Positions 10,363-20,287 are shown, counted from the first letter of the stretch. The stretch is DNA of 64,000 nucleotides from Ruminococcus sp. (GCA_029062165.1 JAIDQQ010000024.1:186001-250000), one strand, 5' to 3'. Notes: generated from the sequence alone by a model not told the origin. Made by a program: numbers and translations.

Positions 10363-10872
10363 TTATTTATTTCTTTTTGCCATACGCATTTCAATAAAAG
10401 CCGTACAGAATACAAGTAGAAATGATACTATGTTAAGTAACATAAGAATATTCTGCAATTTTGAAACAAGACCAATCATCATAAAATCATCAGAACAAGT
10501 TTCTTGATAAATTTCGTCCATTTGTATGTAATTGATAAACAGAAATATCAGAAAACTAATTACAGAATATTTGAGTTTCTTTTTGCCTTTCAGTTTTTCA
10601 GAAAAAATACTGATAATGCACACTATAATATATGGTACAATAAATATTATTGAATAGATATAACTTTCAATAATATCAGGGGAGAAGTGTTCAAAATATG
10701 TTGTGTCTTTCCAAAATTCATAGGCGTCTTTAAAAATCGCTGTAGATATATTTACATTATAAATATTTATCAGACTGAGAATTATATAAATTACAGGAAG
10801 TACTGTTGCAACAACTGTAATTTTTATAATTGCAGATTGTCGGTTTTTAGATATAGAATTGTTTTCTGACAT
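10363..10872 (-). CDS. Hypothetical membrane protein
   Basis: ORF with four hydrophobic segments; start MSENNSISKNRQ after the overlapping upstream gene. Confidence 0.5.
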   Translation of the reverse strand: MSENNSISKNRQSAIIKITVVATVLPVIYIILSLINIYNVNISTAIFKDAYEFWKDTTYFEHFSPDIIESYIYSIIFIVPYIIVCIISIFSEKLKGKKKLKYSVISFLIFLFINYIQMDEIYQETCSDDFMMIGLVSKLQNILMLLNIVSFLLVFCTAFIEMRMAKRNK

Positions 10873-10876
10873 AATA

Positions 10877-11194
10877 TTATCCTTTTTTATATAAATCTTT
10901 ACCGAAAACTGAAAAACGTCGGGAATCAGGTTTTTCCTTGTCATATTTCCATGAACTGTTGCCAATGTCAAGGATATAACCATAGTCAAAACTATAACCG
11001 ATACCACATTCACTGCGTGACGCACCACACTTGCAAGCCATGTGTGTAACAGTTATAAGTGGTTCAATATATCCATCAGATGTTGCAAACCTTATAAAGT
11101 CTGTTACAGCAAGCAAAATCCATGTCAAGAGAACTGCAATAATAATTCTTAATGCAATTCTCTTTCCGGATTTTTTTATTTTTTCCGTTTTCAT
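10877..11194 (-). CDS. Small hypothetical protein with N-terminal TM and Cys pair
   Basis: ORF MKTEKIKKSGKRIALRIIIAVLLTWILLAVTDF... in the gene string. Confidence 0.45.
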   Translation of the reverse strand: MKTEKIKKSGKRIALRIIIAVLLTWILLAVTDFIRFATSDGYIEPLITVTHMACKCGASRSECGIGYSFDYGYILDIGNSSWKYDKEKPDSRRFSVFGKDLYKKG

Positions 11195-11197
11195 GGA

Positions 11198-12379
11198 TTA
11201 GTGGTGGAAAAGTCTTATTCCTGTGAACGCCATAGCGATATTATACTTGTTACAAGTCTCAATAACGTTATCGTCACGGATAGAGCCACCAGGTTCAGCG
11301 ATATATTCAACGCCCGATTTCTTGGCACGTTCGATGTTGTCGCCGAACGGGAAAAATGCATCTGAACCCAGACAAACTCCGGTATTTTTGGAGAGCCATT
11401 CTTTCTTCTCCTCGACTGTAAAGACTTCCGGTTTGGTCTTGAAAATTTTCTGCCACTCACCGTCACGGAGAACATCTTCGTATTCGTCGCCTATATAGAC
11501 ATCAATAGCGTTGTCACGGTCTGCACGACGGATACCGTCAACAAATTCAAGACCCATAACTTTCGGAGACTGTCTCAACCACCAGTTATCAGCTTTCTGA
11601 CCGGCAAGGCGTGTACAGTGTATTCTAGACTGCTGACCTGCTCCGATACCAATAGCCTGACCGTCCTTTACATAGCATACGGAATTTGATTGTGTATATT
11701 TAAGAGTAATCAGCGAAATCATTAAATCGTCGAGTTTATCAGCCGGAATGTCCTTGTTTTCGGTTACCACGTTTGCAAGGAGTTCCTTGTTAATGTCGAG
11801 TTCGTTTCTGCCCTGCTCGAAAGATACGCCGTAAACCTGTTTAGTTTCAATCGGAGCAGGTATATAATTTTCGTCGATTTTCAGAATACAGTATGTACCT
11901 TTTCTTTTTGATTTGAGGATTTCAAGAGCTTCTTCGTCGTAATCGGGTGCGATTATACCGTCAGAAACTTCTCTCTGAATCATTTTAGCGGTGCAGACGT
12001 CCACCTTGTCGGAAAGTGCTATAAAATCGCCGTATGATGACATTCTGTCAGCACCTCTTGCCCTTGCGTATGCACTCGCAAGCGGTGTGAGTTCGCCGAG
12101 GTCATCAACCCAGTAGATTTTTTTGAGGTCATCAGTGAGTGGTCTTCCGATTGCCGCACCAGCCGGTGAAACGTGTTTGAAAGATGTGGCGGAACATACG
12201 CCGGTAGCCTTTTTGAGTTCCTTGACTAATTGCCAGCCGTTGAGAGCGTCGAGGAGGTTTATATAACCTGGTCTGCCACAGAGAACCTCTATCGGAAGTT
12301 CTGAACCGTCAGCCATGTACACCCTTGACGGTTTCTGATTCGGATTACAGCCGTATTTTAATTGCATTTCATTTGACAT
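11198..12379 (-). CDS. Phosphoribosylaminoimidazolecarboxamide formyltransferase (standalone AICARFT; PurH C-terminal domain only)
   Basis: MQLKYGCNPNQKPSRVY..., SFKHVSPAGAAIG, KYTQSNSVCYVKDGQAIGIGAGQQSRIHC; no N-terminal IMP cyclohydrolase domain. Confidence 0.93.
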   Translation of the reverse strand: MSNEMQLKYGCNPNQKPSRVYMADGSELPIEVLCGRPGYINLLDALNGWQLVKELKKATGVCSATSFKHVSPAGAAIGRPLTDDLKKIYWVDDLGELTPLASAYARARGADRMSSYGDFIALSDKVDVCTAKMIQREVSDGIIAPDYDEEALEILKSKRKGTYCILKIDENYIPAPIETKQVYGVSFEQGRNELDINKELLANVVTENKDIPADKLDDLMISLITLKYTQSNSVCYVKDGQAIGIGAGQQSRIHCTRLAGQKADNWWLRQSPKVMGLEFVDGIRRADRDNAIDVYIGDEYEDVLRDGEWQKIFKTKPEVFTVEEKKEWLSKNTGVCLGSDAFFPFGDNIERAKKSGVEYIAEPGGSIRDDNVIETCNKYNIAMAFTGIRLFHH

Positions 12380-12393
12380 AATAAATGTCCTCC

Positions 12394-12864
12394 TTATATT
12401 TTTAATTTTTTTATACGTAAAATTTCCGTTCTTATATTGTCTGTCCAGTCATCATCATTTTCTTTTAGAAGATACACCCGAAAACCGTAAGAAATACCAT
12501 TCTGATATACTGAAATTTCGTCGTCAACGTGCAGGTCAATGTGATACTTTGAGGGATATTTTGACGGCAATATTTCAGTGTTATTTTTCTGAACTTCTTC
12601 CGCATGGTGTTTGCCGTTTATTATGTTGTCAATTTTAACACCGTAATGTCTGAAAATATTTTTTATATATCTTTTTGAACGGTATGACGTTGTATAAATC
12701 CACAGCTTTATGCCGGAATTATTTATCCATTGCAGGAGTTCCGGAGTACCTTTTCTGAGCCTGTCCCTGTAAATCCTGTCCAGCGGAAATTTAAGACCGT
12801 CTTCCGCCGGAACTTTTTCGGGATTTATAAAAAGTGTTTCGTCCAAATCAAAAGAAATAATCAT
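12394..12864 (-). CDS. HAD-like phosphatase (FCP1/NIF-type)
   Basis: MIISFDLDETLF motif I; WIYTTSYRSKRYI; HVDDE. Confidence 0.8.
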   Translation of the reverse strand: MIISFDLDETLFINPEKVPAEDGLKFPLDRIYRDRLRKGTPELLQWINNSGIKLWIYTTSYRSKRYIKNIFRHYGVKIDNIINGKHHAEEVQKNNTEILPSKYPSKYHIDLHVDDEISVYQNGISYGFRVYLLKENDDDWTDNIRTEILRIKKLKI

Positions 12865-12878
12865 ATAAAATTTGAGCT

Positions 12879-13396
12879 TTATGGGTTTATACTGAGGATA
12901 ATTGCCATTAGTATCATACCACCCCAGAAAGCTCCCACAAATGCCGGATACATCTTTATAAAGTCGATTAATTTGCTTTTCTGTACGTATGGCAGAAGCG
13001 GTTTTTCATTTGAAAGAAGTATCGGTAATTTGAAAGAAGTATCGGTAATTTGAAAGAGTATATAGTTGCGATAAGAAACATAATTATTCCTAACTCTTCG
13101 GCATCTGTTTCCATGAGAAGTCCGAAAATCGCCGTAAGTACAGCCTGTATTATCAGCTTTTTATGAAATTTTTTCTTCCATTTTTGCATTTCTTCCGGAT
13201 AGTTTTCGGTATTGACATAATTTACTGAACCGATATAATTTCCTGTACTGACATAATTATTCACTGGTGGGGCAGTTCTCTGAATATTGTTATCTATAAT
13301 TATTTCTGAATCACAATATTCACATCTGATAATTTTATTATCCGGTACTGCATGGAGTTGTGCGTTACAGTTCGGACATTTCAGAAATTCTGTCAT
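12879..13396 (-). pseudogene. Zinc-ribbon membrane protein, frameshifted by a 20-bp tandem duplication
   Basis: Homologous to 13427..13936; removing one TGAAAGAAGTATCGGTAATT unit (13011-13050) restores frame and C-terminus KMYPAFVGAFWGGMILMAIILSINP. Confidence 0.85.
13011..13057. repeat. 20-bp tandem direct repeat (2 full copies plus 7-nt partial)
   Basis: TGAAAGAAGTATCGGTAATT x2 then TGAAAGA. Confidence 0.97.
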
Positions 13397-13426
13397 AAAA
13401 TGGTCATCTCCTTTTTTTGACTTTGC

Positions 13427-13936
13427 CTACATTTCAAGAAGTATCATAATAAGTATCATACCACCCCAGAACGCTCCCATAAATGCCGGATACATCTTTA
13501 GAAAATCAAGTAATCTGCTTTTCTGTACGTACGGAAGAAGCGGTTTTTCATGTGAAAGTTTTATCGGAAACCTGAATGACTGGATAGTTGCGATAAGAAA
13601 CATAATAATTCCTAAACCTTCTGCATCTGTTTCCATGAGAAGTCCGAAAACTGCCGTAAGTACAGCCTGTATTATCAGCTTTTTATGAAATTTTTTCTTC
13701 CATTTTTGCAAGTCTTCCGGATAATTTCCGATATTGACGTAATGTACTGTACCGCTGTAATTTCCGGTAATTACAGGATTTTCCGGATTTATATAATTAT
13801 TTACCGGTGGGGAAGTCCTCTGAATATTGTTGTCTATGATTATTTCTGAATCACAATATTCACATCTGATAATTTTATTGTCCGGTTCTGCATGGAGTTG
13901 TGCGTTACAGTTCGGACATTTCAGAAATTCTGTCAT
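13427..13936 (-). CDS. Zinc-ribbon membrane protein (intact paralog)
   Basis: MTEFLKCPNCNAQLHAEPDNKIIRCEYCDSEIII plus TM segments. Confidence 0.75.
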   Translation of the reverse strand: MTEFLKCPNCNAQLHAEPDNKIIRCEYCDSEIIIDNNIQRTSPPVNNYINPENPVITGNYSGTVHYVNIGNYPEDLQKWKKKFHKKLIIQAVLTAVFGLLMETDAEGLGIIMFLIATIQSFRFPIKLSHEKPLLPYVQKSRLLDFLKMYPAFMGAFWGGMILIMILLEM

Positions 13937-13953
13937 AATATCTTACCTCCTTT

Positions 13954-14334
13954 TTATACGCTGTCATAAAATTCAGGCGAGGCAACAAAATCGATAAACA
14001 AAATAATCACTGTTATTATTCCGTACAAAATCCACTTTATAATCTGTTTTCTGCCGTTTTTTATACTGAAAACTATGTCCGCAATCATCATGAGTATAAG
14101 CACTATTGATATTTTGTCATTGTAGTACATTGACAGTGTCATCCCTATATTGTCAAACCACAAAAAATAATCTGATATATCGTGACCATCACAAAAATGC
14201 CATATTTTACGATAAAGAGTAGGATAAAAAAGTGGTTCATAGTTTAAAATCGTCATGACATTTATAATTATATACGTTATGCATAACGGGAAAATCAGCA
14301 GTTTATTGAATGAAAGAAGAAGTTTTTTTATCAT
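13954..14334 (-). CDS. Hypothetical membrane protein
   Basis: ORF in the gene string, hydrophobic segments. Confidence 0.5.
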   Translation of the reverse strand: MIKKLLLSFNKLLIFPLCITYIIINVMTILNYEPLFYPTLYRKIWHFCDGHDISDYFLWFDNIGMTLSMYYNDKISIVLILMMIADIVFSIKNGRKQIIKWILYGIITVIILFIDFVASPEFYDSV

Positions 14335-15044
14335 TTGTTTTTGTTTACTATTCTTGTTTCTTCAGAACCGTCTTCAAGATTTGTATAGCGTACAAAAAGT
14401 GATACCTTGTTATCCTCGTTCAGACTGTTCCATAAAGTTTCTGTAAATTCGTCTATACCGCCTTTTATTTCAATGAGTTTAGGTTCACCCTCGAAACTCG
14501 GAAGCGGATTACCGTCGCCCATGTATGTGTGTATGAAATGTCCCTCACCGGCGATAGGATTACTGTATGTGAAAGTATGTCTTAGACAGGAATCGGGATT
14601 ACCGTTAGCACTTTTCAGTATCGACATTGCATAATTGAAGCCACCGTCCTCAAAGTGCAGTATACCGGAAATTCTCGGTGTATAGTTTGGTGCGTCGTCC
14701 TCAAACTCTCTTGTACGGAGCGATTGTTCAAAGGTAAACTGTTTGTCCATGAGTTCGTAAATTGTGTCGGTCTGGTCACCGTTTGTGACGATGAGTTTGT
14801 TTCCGAGAACACGTACAGGAGCGTATATAATAAGATGTGGGTCTGTGAGTTTTGAGGGGTCAAAAGCCTCTGTGCGTATGCCTCTGCCCTCCTCGACGAA
14901 AACACGGTTACGACTGTTTTCGCTTCTGCCCATGATAAAGTATGCTGTAACTGCATATTTACCGCACTCACACTTGCCTATGATGATACCTCTTCCGGGA
15001 TATGCGTTTGAACTTAATTCCTGTGCAATATCAAGTTTCTTCAT
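14331..15044 (-). CDS. purO: IMP cyclohydrolase, PurO-type
   Basis: PGRGIIIGKCECGKYAVTAYFIMGRSENSRNRVF...; IMP_cyclohyd-like family; lies in the pur cluster with a standalone AICARFT. Confidence 0.82.
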   Translation of the reverse strand: MKKLDIAQELSSNAYPGRGIIIGKCECGKYAVTAYFIMGRSENSRNRVFVEEGRGIRTEAFDPSKLTDPHLIIYAPVRVLGNKLIVTNGDQTDTIYELMDKQFTFEQSLRTREFEDDAPNYTPRISGILHFEDGGFNYAMSILKSANGNPDSCLRHTFTYSNPIAGEGHFIHTYMGDGNPLPSFEGEPKLIEIKGGIDEFTETLWNSLNEDNKVSLFVRYTNLEDGSEETRIVNKNK

Positions 15045-15134
15045 GATAAATCATTCTCCTTTATATTTTATTTATATAATTTGATTCGTCGTCGTCTTCG
15101 TATTCATACCACGGCGAATAGCCATTGCATGAAC

Positions 15135-15554
15135 TTAAATATAAACTTTATCGTCAAGTATGTCAATTTCCATGCCGTGTTCGATTTCCCAGTCACACTC
15201 ACATTCAAGCTGATAGCCGATTTTGTTTTCGTCTTCGGGTTCTTCGATTACAAGCATTTGCGGTCTGAAACATTTCAGCATTTCAAGTGGCGGAGTTTCA
15301 GAATTTACAGGTATTGTCAATTCCTCGTCCCAGTCACCGTATGCAAGCTCCATGAAGTCAAGACAGTAGGATTTTGCACCTTTGCAGATAGTCTCAACCA
15401 TTTCACCACTCAGATTATTGAAGTGTTCCGCACATTTTTGTGCATATTCGATACTACATTCCTCGTCAATTATGACTTCCATTTCAGTACCGAATATTTC
15501 AGAGTATATTTTTCCCTCAATGCCGTATCTGCCTTTTTTTATATCTGTAATCAT
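15135..15554 (-). CDS. DUF6985-like protein (possibly C-terminally frameshifted)
   Basis: MITDIKKGRYGIEGKIYSEIFGTEMEVIIDEE...; start behind GGAAAGGAGTG. Confidence 0.6.
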   Translation of the reverse strand: MITDIKKGRYGIEGKIYSEIFGTEMEVIIDEECSIEYAQKCAEHFNNLSGEMVETICKGAKSYCLDFMELAYGDWDEELTIPVNSETPPLEMLKCFRPQMLVIEEPEDENKIGYQLECECDWEIEHGMEIDILDDKVYI

Positions 15555-15558
15555 AAAA

Positions 15559-16209
15559 TCACTCCTTTCCGGAATATCTGTAGATGTCAAGAATGTACTG
15601 ATTGTCATATCCGCAGTTGTCAAATATATCAATAATTTCCTGCTCCGATATGTTTTCATGCAGAAATCCGGCAGTTTTTCTGATTGTTTCCTGTTCATAT
15701 TCAGCGTTAAATTTATCCATATCTATACATAAGGAATTATTACGTTCCATACAATCCGGAACATTTTCGCCGTCGTAAACAATTGTACACATAGGTTTAT
15801 ATACAAAGGTCCTTCCATACGATGACGGGGTATTATTCTGAATATAATATACATCTCCGCCGTCATATTCAAATAAATAAACTATTTTTTCAGGCAAAGT
15901 TACACAAGTATTCCAAACAGAAATATCTTCAGGAATATCTATAGGTCCGTCCCAGTCCGAGCTGTATTTATATATGACATCATAAGATTTTTGTATTTCA
16001 ACATCAACGTTCATATCAGGAAAACCTGTTCTCAACTTATAGACAACAGTATATTTTCCGTCAACAATGTTTTCAATTTCATATGTTACAACAGGATAAT
16101 CAGTATGAGTTTCTTCAAGAAATTTTTCAGTAGTTTCAAGAATCATTTCAATTTTTCCGCATGAAGTAAGCGTAAACAGACAGATTATTGATATAAGTAA
16201 TTTTTTAAT
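15559..16209 (-). CDS. Lipoprotein-like protein, paralog of 16215..16751; start codon replaced by ATT
   Basis: Codons upstream of the annotated Met read ATT-KKLLISIICLFTLTSCGKIEM, matching MKKLIISIICLFTLTSCG of the paralog. Confidence 0.55.
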   Translation of the reverse strand: MKKLLISIICLFTLTSCGKIEMILETTEKFLEETHTDYPVVTYEIENIVDGKYTVVYKLRTGFPDMNVDVEIQKSYDVIYKYSSDWDGPIDIPEDISVWNTCVTLPEKIVYLFEYDGGDVYYIQNNTPSSYGRTFVYKPMCTIVYDGENVPDCMERNNSLCIDMDKFNAEYEQETIRKTAGFLHENISEQEIIDIFDNCGYDNQYILDIYRYSGKE

Positions 16210-16214
16210 AAAAA

Positions 16215-16751
16215 TCAGTCCTTTCCGGAATATCTGTAGATGTCAAGAATGTACTGGTTGTCATATCCGCACTTGTCGAATATATCAATAATTTCCTGCT
16301 CCGATATGTTTTCCTGTAAAAATTCATAAATATATGAAAGTTCTTCCTGTTTGTGTTCTGAATCGGAATCGCTTATATTTATGCTTACGGGGGCATTATC
16401 AACACAGCGTGAAAGCCAACAAGATGATTTATCTTCTTCACGAGGATAATTCTGTATATAATAGACTTTTTCGCCGTCATAGTCGAAAAGACAGGCGATT
16501 TTTTCGGGTAGTCTGTACTGTCCTTTTGCATCTGTCCGGAATGTAAATATAACATCATCATCTTTTTTTACCTTGATGTCAAGTAAATTGTCGGGAATAG
16601 CTGATGTTTCTGTATATATAACTGTATACTTGCCGTCAACAGTATTTTCAATGTCGTATTTCTTTTTTTCAACAGAATCATGACGTGTAACATTATTTCC
16701 GCACGAAGTAAGCGTAAACAGACAGATTATTGATATAATTAATTTTTTCAT
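16215..16751 (-). CDS. Putative lipoprotein
   Basis: MKKLIISIICLFTLTSCGNN lipobox; C-terminus ENISEQEIIDIFDKCGYDNQYILDIYRYSGKD. Confidence 0.7.
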   Translation of the reverse strand: MKKLIISIICLFTLTSCGNNVTRHDSVEKKKYDIENTVDGKYTVIYTETSAIPDNLLDIKVKKDDDVIFTFRTDAKGQYRLPEKIACLFDYDGEKVYYIQNYPREEDKSSCWLSRCVDNAPVSINISDSDSEHKQEELSYIYEFLQENISEQEIIDIFDKCGYDNQYILDIYRYSGKD

Positions 16752-17374
16752 TCTTTAACGTATGCCTTTCCGTCAATGATTTCTATTTTATCCTGACAGA
16801 AAAGCGAAACAGCTTCCGGAAGTAATTTCCATTCGACGTTCTCCATAATACGACGTTGCAGAATTTCCGGTGTATCGTCGTTTTCAACGTCAACCACACC
16901 TTGTAATATTATCGCACCGGCATCTGCTTTTTCGTTGACAAAATGTATTGTCGCACCCGATACCTTTACACCGTATTCAAGGGCTTTTTCGTGTACTTTC
17001 AGTCCGTAGAAACCCTCACCACAGAATGACGGTATCAGTGCCGGATGTACGTTTATTATCTTATAGGCGTACTCTTTGGTAACGCATTCGTCAAGAATGG
17101 TCATGAATCCGGCGAGTACTACCAAATCCGCTTTCAGTTCGTTGAGGGTCTTTAAAATTTCCTGACTATATGTCACACTGTCGGGATAGTTTTTGCGTGG
17201 GATAACTTTTGTCGGAATATCGTTGTTTCTTGCCCTTTCGAGTGCATAGACATCAGGTTTCGACGAGATGACACAGGTAATTTTTCCGTTCTTTATGATA
17301 CCGGATTTCTGTGCGTCAATGAGTGCCTGTAAATTCGTACCGCCACCCGAAACGAGTACTATAATATTTTTCAT
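16748..17374 (-). CDS. purN: Phosphoribosylglycinamide formyltransferase
   Basis: MKNIIVLVSGGGTNLQALIDAQ..., INVHPALIPSFCGEGFYG, SGATIHFVNEKADAGAII; RBS GGAGGG. Confidence 0.96.
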   Translation of the reverse strand: MKNIIVLVSGGGTNLQALIDAQKSGIIKNGKITCVISSKPDVYALERARNNDIPTKVIPRKNYPDSVTYSQEILKTLNELKADLVVLAGFMTILDECVTKEYAYKIINVHPALIPSFCGEGFYGLKVHEKALEYGVKVSGATIHFVNEKADAGAIILQGVVDVENDDTPEILQRRIMENVEWKLLPEAVSLFCQDKIEIIDGKAYVKE

Positions 17375-17925
17375 GAATTTCCCTCCGGTAGAAGTTTTAA
17401 TTGATTGCTGTCTTTGAAGCCGTTGGTAAGAAGCAGGAGCAGGTCTATAAGAGTACCGATTCCACCGAGACCGGCGGTACATATCCATAGTATACCTGAC
17501 AAAATATGTCCGGTATAAAAACGATGAAGTCCGCTTACACCAAAGAATCCTATTATACACAGTACTATTGCGAGGGTCTTATTTTTTGGCGATTTAAGTG
17601 GATTGACTTGTTGTTGTGGCTGTGGATTCTGTCCTATTATTATGTTCTGTACAAACTGTGGCTGTGCGTTACCCATGTTCTGATAGTTGTTAGGATAGTT
17701 ATTGGGCATATTAGGGTTATTATTAGGGAAGTTACCTGCTCTGGTGTTGTTGAAGTTGTTAGGTATGTTGTTTATGTTGTTGGCGATACTCTGACCGATA
17801 TTATTTATTGCTCCCGAAACAGCACCGCCGATAGTACCGTTATTCATGTATTGTTCGCTGAGGTCTGAATTACAGTATTCGCATTTGCGATTTGTAGTTT
17901 CTGCTCCGCAATATGGACATTTCAT
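17371..17925 (-). CDS. Zinc-ribbon TM2-domain protein
   Basis: MKCPYCGAETTNRKCEYCNSDL, Asn-rich linker, GFFGVSGLHRFYTGHILSGILWICTAGLGGIGTLIDL; 4-nt overlap with purN start. Confidence 0.88.
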   Translation of the reverse strand: MKCPYCGAETTNRKCEYCNSDLSEQYMNNGTIGGAVSGAINNIGQSIANNINNIPNNFNNTRAGNFPNNNPNMPNNYPNNYQNMGNAQPQFVQNIIIGQNPQPQQQVNPLKSPKNKTLAIVLCIIGFFGVSGLHRFYTGHILSGILWICTAGLGGIGTLIDLLLLLTNGFKDSNQLKLLPEGNS

Positions 17926-17958
17926 ATATATTCACTCCTTATTACATGAAATATTTCT

Positions 17959-18348
17959 TTACCATTTTCTGATAAGTTTTTCCTCATTGTCATCGAACTT
18001 GTTTATTATAAGTGATACCAAATCCATGACAGTACCTATTCCGAAACAGCCAAGTGTACATAACCATATTATGCCCGTACCTACTTTTCCGGCATAGAAA
18101 CGGTGTATTCCACCAAGTCCGAAAAATCCCAGACAGCATAATGTTATAGCTGTAGACTTGCTTTTCTTTGAAATGCTGATATTAGTATCAGGATTTATAG
18201 TTATATTCTGTACTATATTCTGTGTTACGTTACGTGTTACGTCATGAATCATTTCATTGACCGTTTCACCGGCAGACTGTTCTATGACTGAACCACAGAA
18301 TTCACATTTTGCATAACGTGTTTCGCCACCGCAATATGGACATTTCAT
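17959..18348 (-). CDS. Zinc-ribbon TM2-domain protein
   Basis: MKCPYCGGETRYAKCEFCG plus TM2 domain GLGGIHRFYAGKVGTGIIWLCTLGCFGIGTVMDL. Confidence 0.88.
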   Translation of the reverse strand: MKCPYCGGETRYAKCEFCGSVIEQSAGETVNEMIHDVTRNVTQNIVQNITINPDTNISISKKSKSTAITLCCLGFFGLGGIHRFYAGKVGTGIIWLCTLGCFGIGTVMDLVSLIINKFDDNEEKLIRKW

Positions 18349-18364
18349 ATAAAAAATCACTCCT

Positions 18365-18829
18365 TTATAAGATTACTGACAATATCAGCAGAATAACTGA
18401 AATTATCCCACCGATTATTATAAACCGGTAATATGTGGAAGTAAGTTCTTCTTCCCGACCCGCAAAATAAAATGACATGGGATTCTGTGGGTCATAACAT
18501 ATCATAGTTTCCGTACCGGTTTCATAATGAGGTTTTCTTTCAACGACGGTATATATTGAAGTTATTTCCCTGCCGTCCTCTGTAGTGTACTGTACTACCG
18601 GACAGAATCCTTTACCGGTTTTTTCCTTGTGGTACTCGGTTATCTTCCCGAATACCGCAACACTTTTTTCCATATATGCACGTATTCTGAATATATGTCC
18701 GAAAAATATTACAGTCATCATTGCATATATAATCAGAAGCCCATATATCAGATGTCCCATTCTGAACGATACCGCAAGTACTATCATTGAAACTACAGCC
18801 CATATTATATCTATTATACTTGTTTTCAT
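18365..18829 (-). CDS. DUF3592-like membrane protein
   Basis: GKGFCPVVQYTTEDGREI and YDPQNPMSFYF between two TM regions. Confidence 0.7.
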   Translation of the reverse strand: MKTSIIDIIWAVVSMIVLAVSFRMGHLIYGLLIIYAMMTVIFFGHIFRIRAYMEKSVAVFGKITEYHKEKTGKGFCPVVQYTTEDGREITSIYTVVERKPHYETGTETMICYDPQNPMSFYFAGREEELTSTYYRFIIIGGIISVILLILSVIL

Positions 18830-18910
18830 AGTTATTTATATGATTTCATACGGAATTATTTTACATTATGCCGGAAGTCGTATTATACTACCGGCATAAC
18901 GTCTTTTAAC

Positions 18911-19948
18911 TTAGCAGATAATAACACCGTCTTCACTCTCGACGAGTTCGCCGAGTACGTATGCATCTTCACCGGCAGACTTAAGAGTTTCAATAGCCTT
19001 GTCAGCGTCGTTCTTATCGACTGATACAATCATTCCGACACCCATATTGAACGTATTGAACATATCTCTTTCCGGAATATCGCCGGAACGCTTTATGAGG
19101 TCAAATATCGGAAGTACCTGTACAGCATTTCTTTCTATCTTTGCAGAAATACCAGCCGGAAGTACACGAGGGATATTTTCATAGAATCCACCGCCGGTTA
19201 TATGCGATATAGCCTTGACGTTTACTGTCTCAATAAGTTTTGAAACTGCTTTTACGTAAATTCTCGTAGGTGTGAGCAGGCATTCACCGAGAGTAGTTCC
19301 TAAATCGTCGAAGTGTACAGCGAGATTTTTTTCATTTACTTCAAAAACTTTCCTTACGAGTGAAAAACCGTTTGAGTGTACACCGCTTGACTTTATTGCT
19401 ATAAGAACGTCTCCGGCTTTCTGTGTTTCAGGCTTTAAAATTTTGTCTTTATCAACAACGCCTACTGAAAATCCGGCGAGGTCATATTCGTCAAGGGGCA
19501 TAAGTCCGGGGTGTTCGGCGGTCTCACCACCGATTAACGCACATTCAGCCTGTACGCAACCTTCTGCAACTCCCGAAACTATTTCAGCTATTTTTTCCGG
19601 ATAGTTCTTCCCACAGGCGATATAGTCAAGGAAAAACTGCGGTTTTGCACCACAACAGATAATATCGTTCACACACATGGCTACACAGTCTATGCCGACT
19701 GTATCGTGTTTGTCCATGATAAAGGCGAGTTTTATTTTAGTTCCGACACCGTCAGTACCGGAAACAAGTACAGGTTTTGAAATGCCTGTCATATCTAATT
19801 CAAACAGACCTCCGAAACCACCTATTCCCGATATTGCACCGGCTGTCATAGTACGGGCTATGTGTTTTTTCATGAGTTCTACTGCTTTATATCCGGCTGT
19901 TACGTCGACACCGGCTTTTTCGTAACTTTTTGAAAAACTGTTATTCAT
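18911..19948 (-). CDS. purM: Phosphoribosylformylglycinamidine cyclo-ligase
   Basis: [49 protein letters not shown]. Confidence 0.97.
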   Translation of the reverse strand: MNNSFSKSYEKAGVDVTAGYKAVELMKKHIARTMTAGAISGIGGFGGLFELDMTGISKPVLVSGTDGVGTKIKLAFIMDKHDTVGIDCVAMCVNDIICCGAKPQFFLDYIACGKNYPEKIAEIVSGVAEGCVQAECALIGGETAEHPGLMPLDEYDLAGFSVGVVDKDKILKPETQKAGDVLIAIKSSGVHSNGFSLVRKVFEVNEKNLAVHFDDLGTTLGECLLTPTRIYVKAVSKLIETVNVKAISHITGGGFYENIPRVLPAGISAKIERNAVQVLPIFDLIKRSGDIPERDMFNTFNMGVGMIVSVDKNDADKAIETLKSAGEDAYVLGELVESEDGVIIC

Positions 19949-20062
19949 TGGAAAAATTTCCTCCTGTTCCAATTTAATTCATGAGATAATTATAATAAAT
20001 TATCATTAATATAATATATTATAATGAAATATATTTATATTTGCATTATATTTTCTTCTTCT

Positions 20063-20122
20063 GAAAGTAATGGTGTGGTTTATCTGAGGAGTAGCAAATG
20101 GGTAGCCATACCAGAAACTTTC
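20063..20122. other. Long imperfect hairpin in the purF-purM intergenic region
   Basis: GAAAGT-AA-TGGTGTGG ... CCATACCA-GAA-ACTTTC around a 27-nt loop. Confidence 0.5.
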
Positions 20123-20179
20123 TATAATAACTTCTTCAGTAATTTTTAAATTACTCTTATAATAATCAGCTTATTACAG

Positions 20180-20216
20180 GGAAACATTATACTTATACCC
20201 ATGATATAATGTTTCC
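20180..20216. other. Perfect 12-bp inverted repeat, 13-nt loop
   Basis: GGAAACATTATA / TATAATGTTTCC. Confidence 0.65.
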
Positions 20217-20287
20217 GTAATAAAACTATTTTCTTTTTTCCGACGTAATTCAGCCGGAAATTAAATAATAATTTCTGAAATATATTT

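Noticed and set aside
11215-11498. ORFs on both strands inside the AICARFT gene
   Set aside because: Inside a well-supported enzyme gene with no independent signals
20063-20216. Known purine-related riboswitch (ZTP, guanine/adenine, PRPP)
   Set aside because: Conserved cores of these classes were not found; kept only as an unclassified structured region
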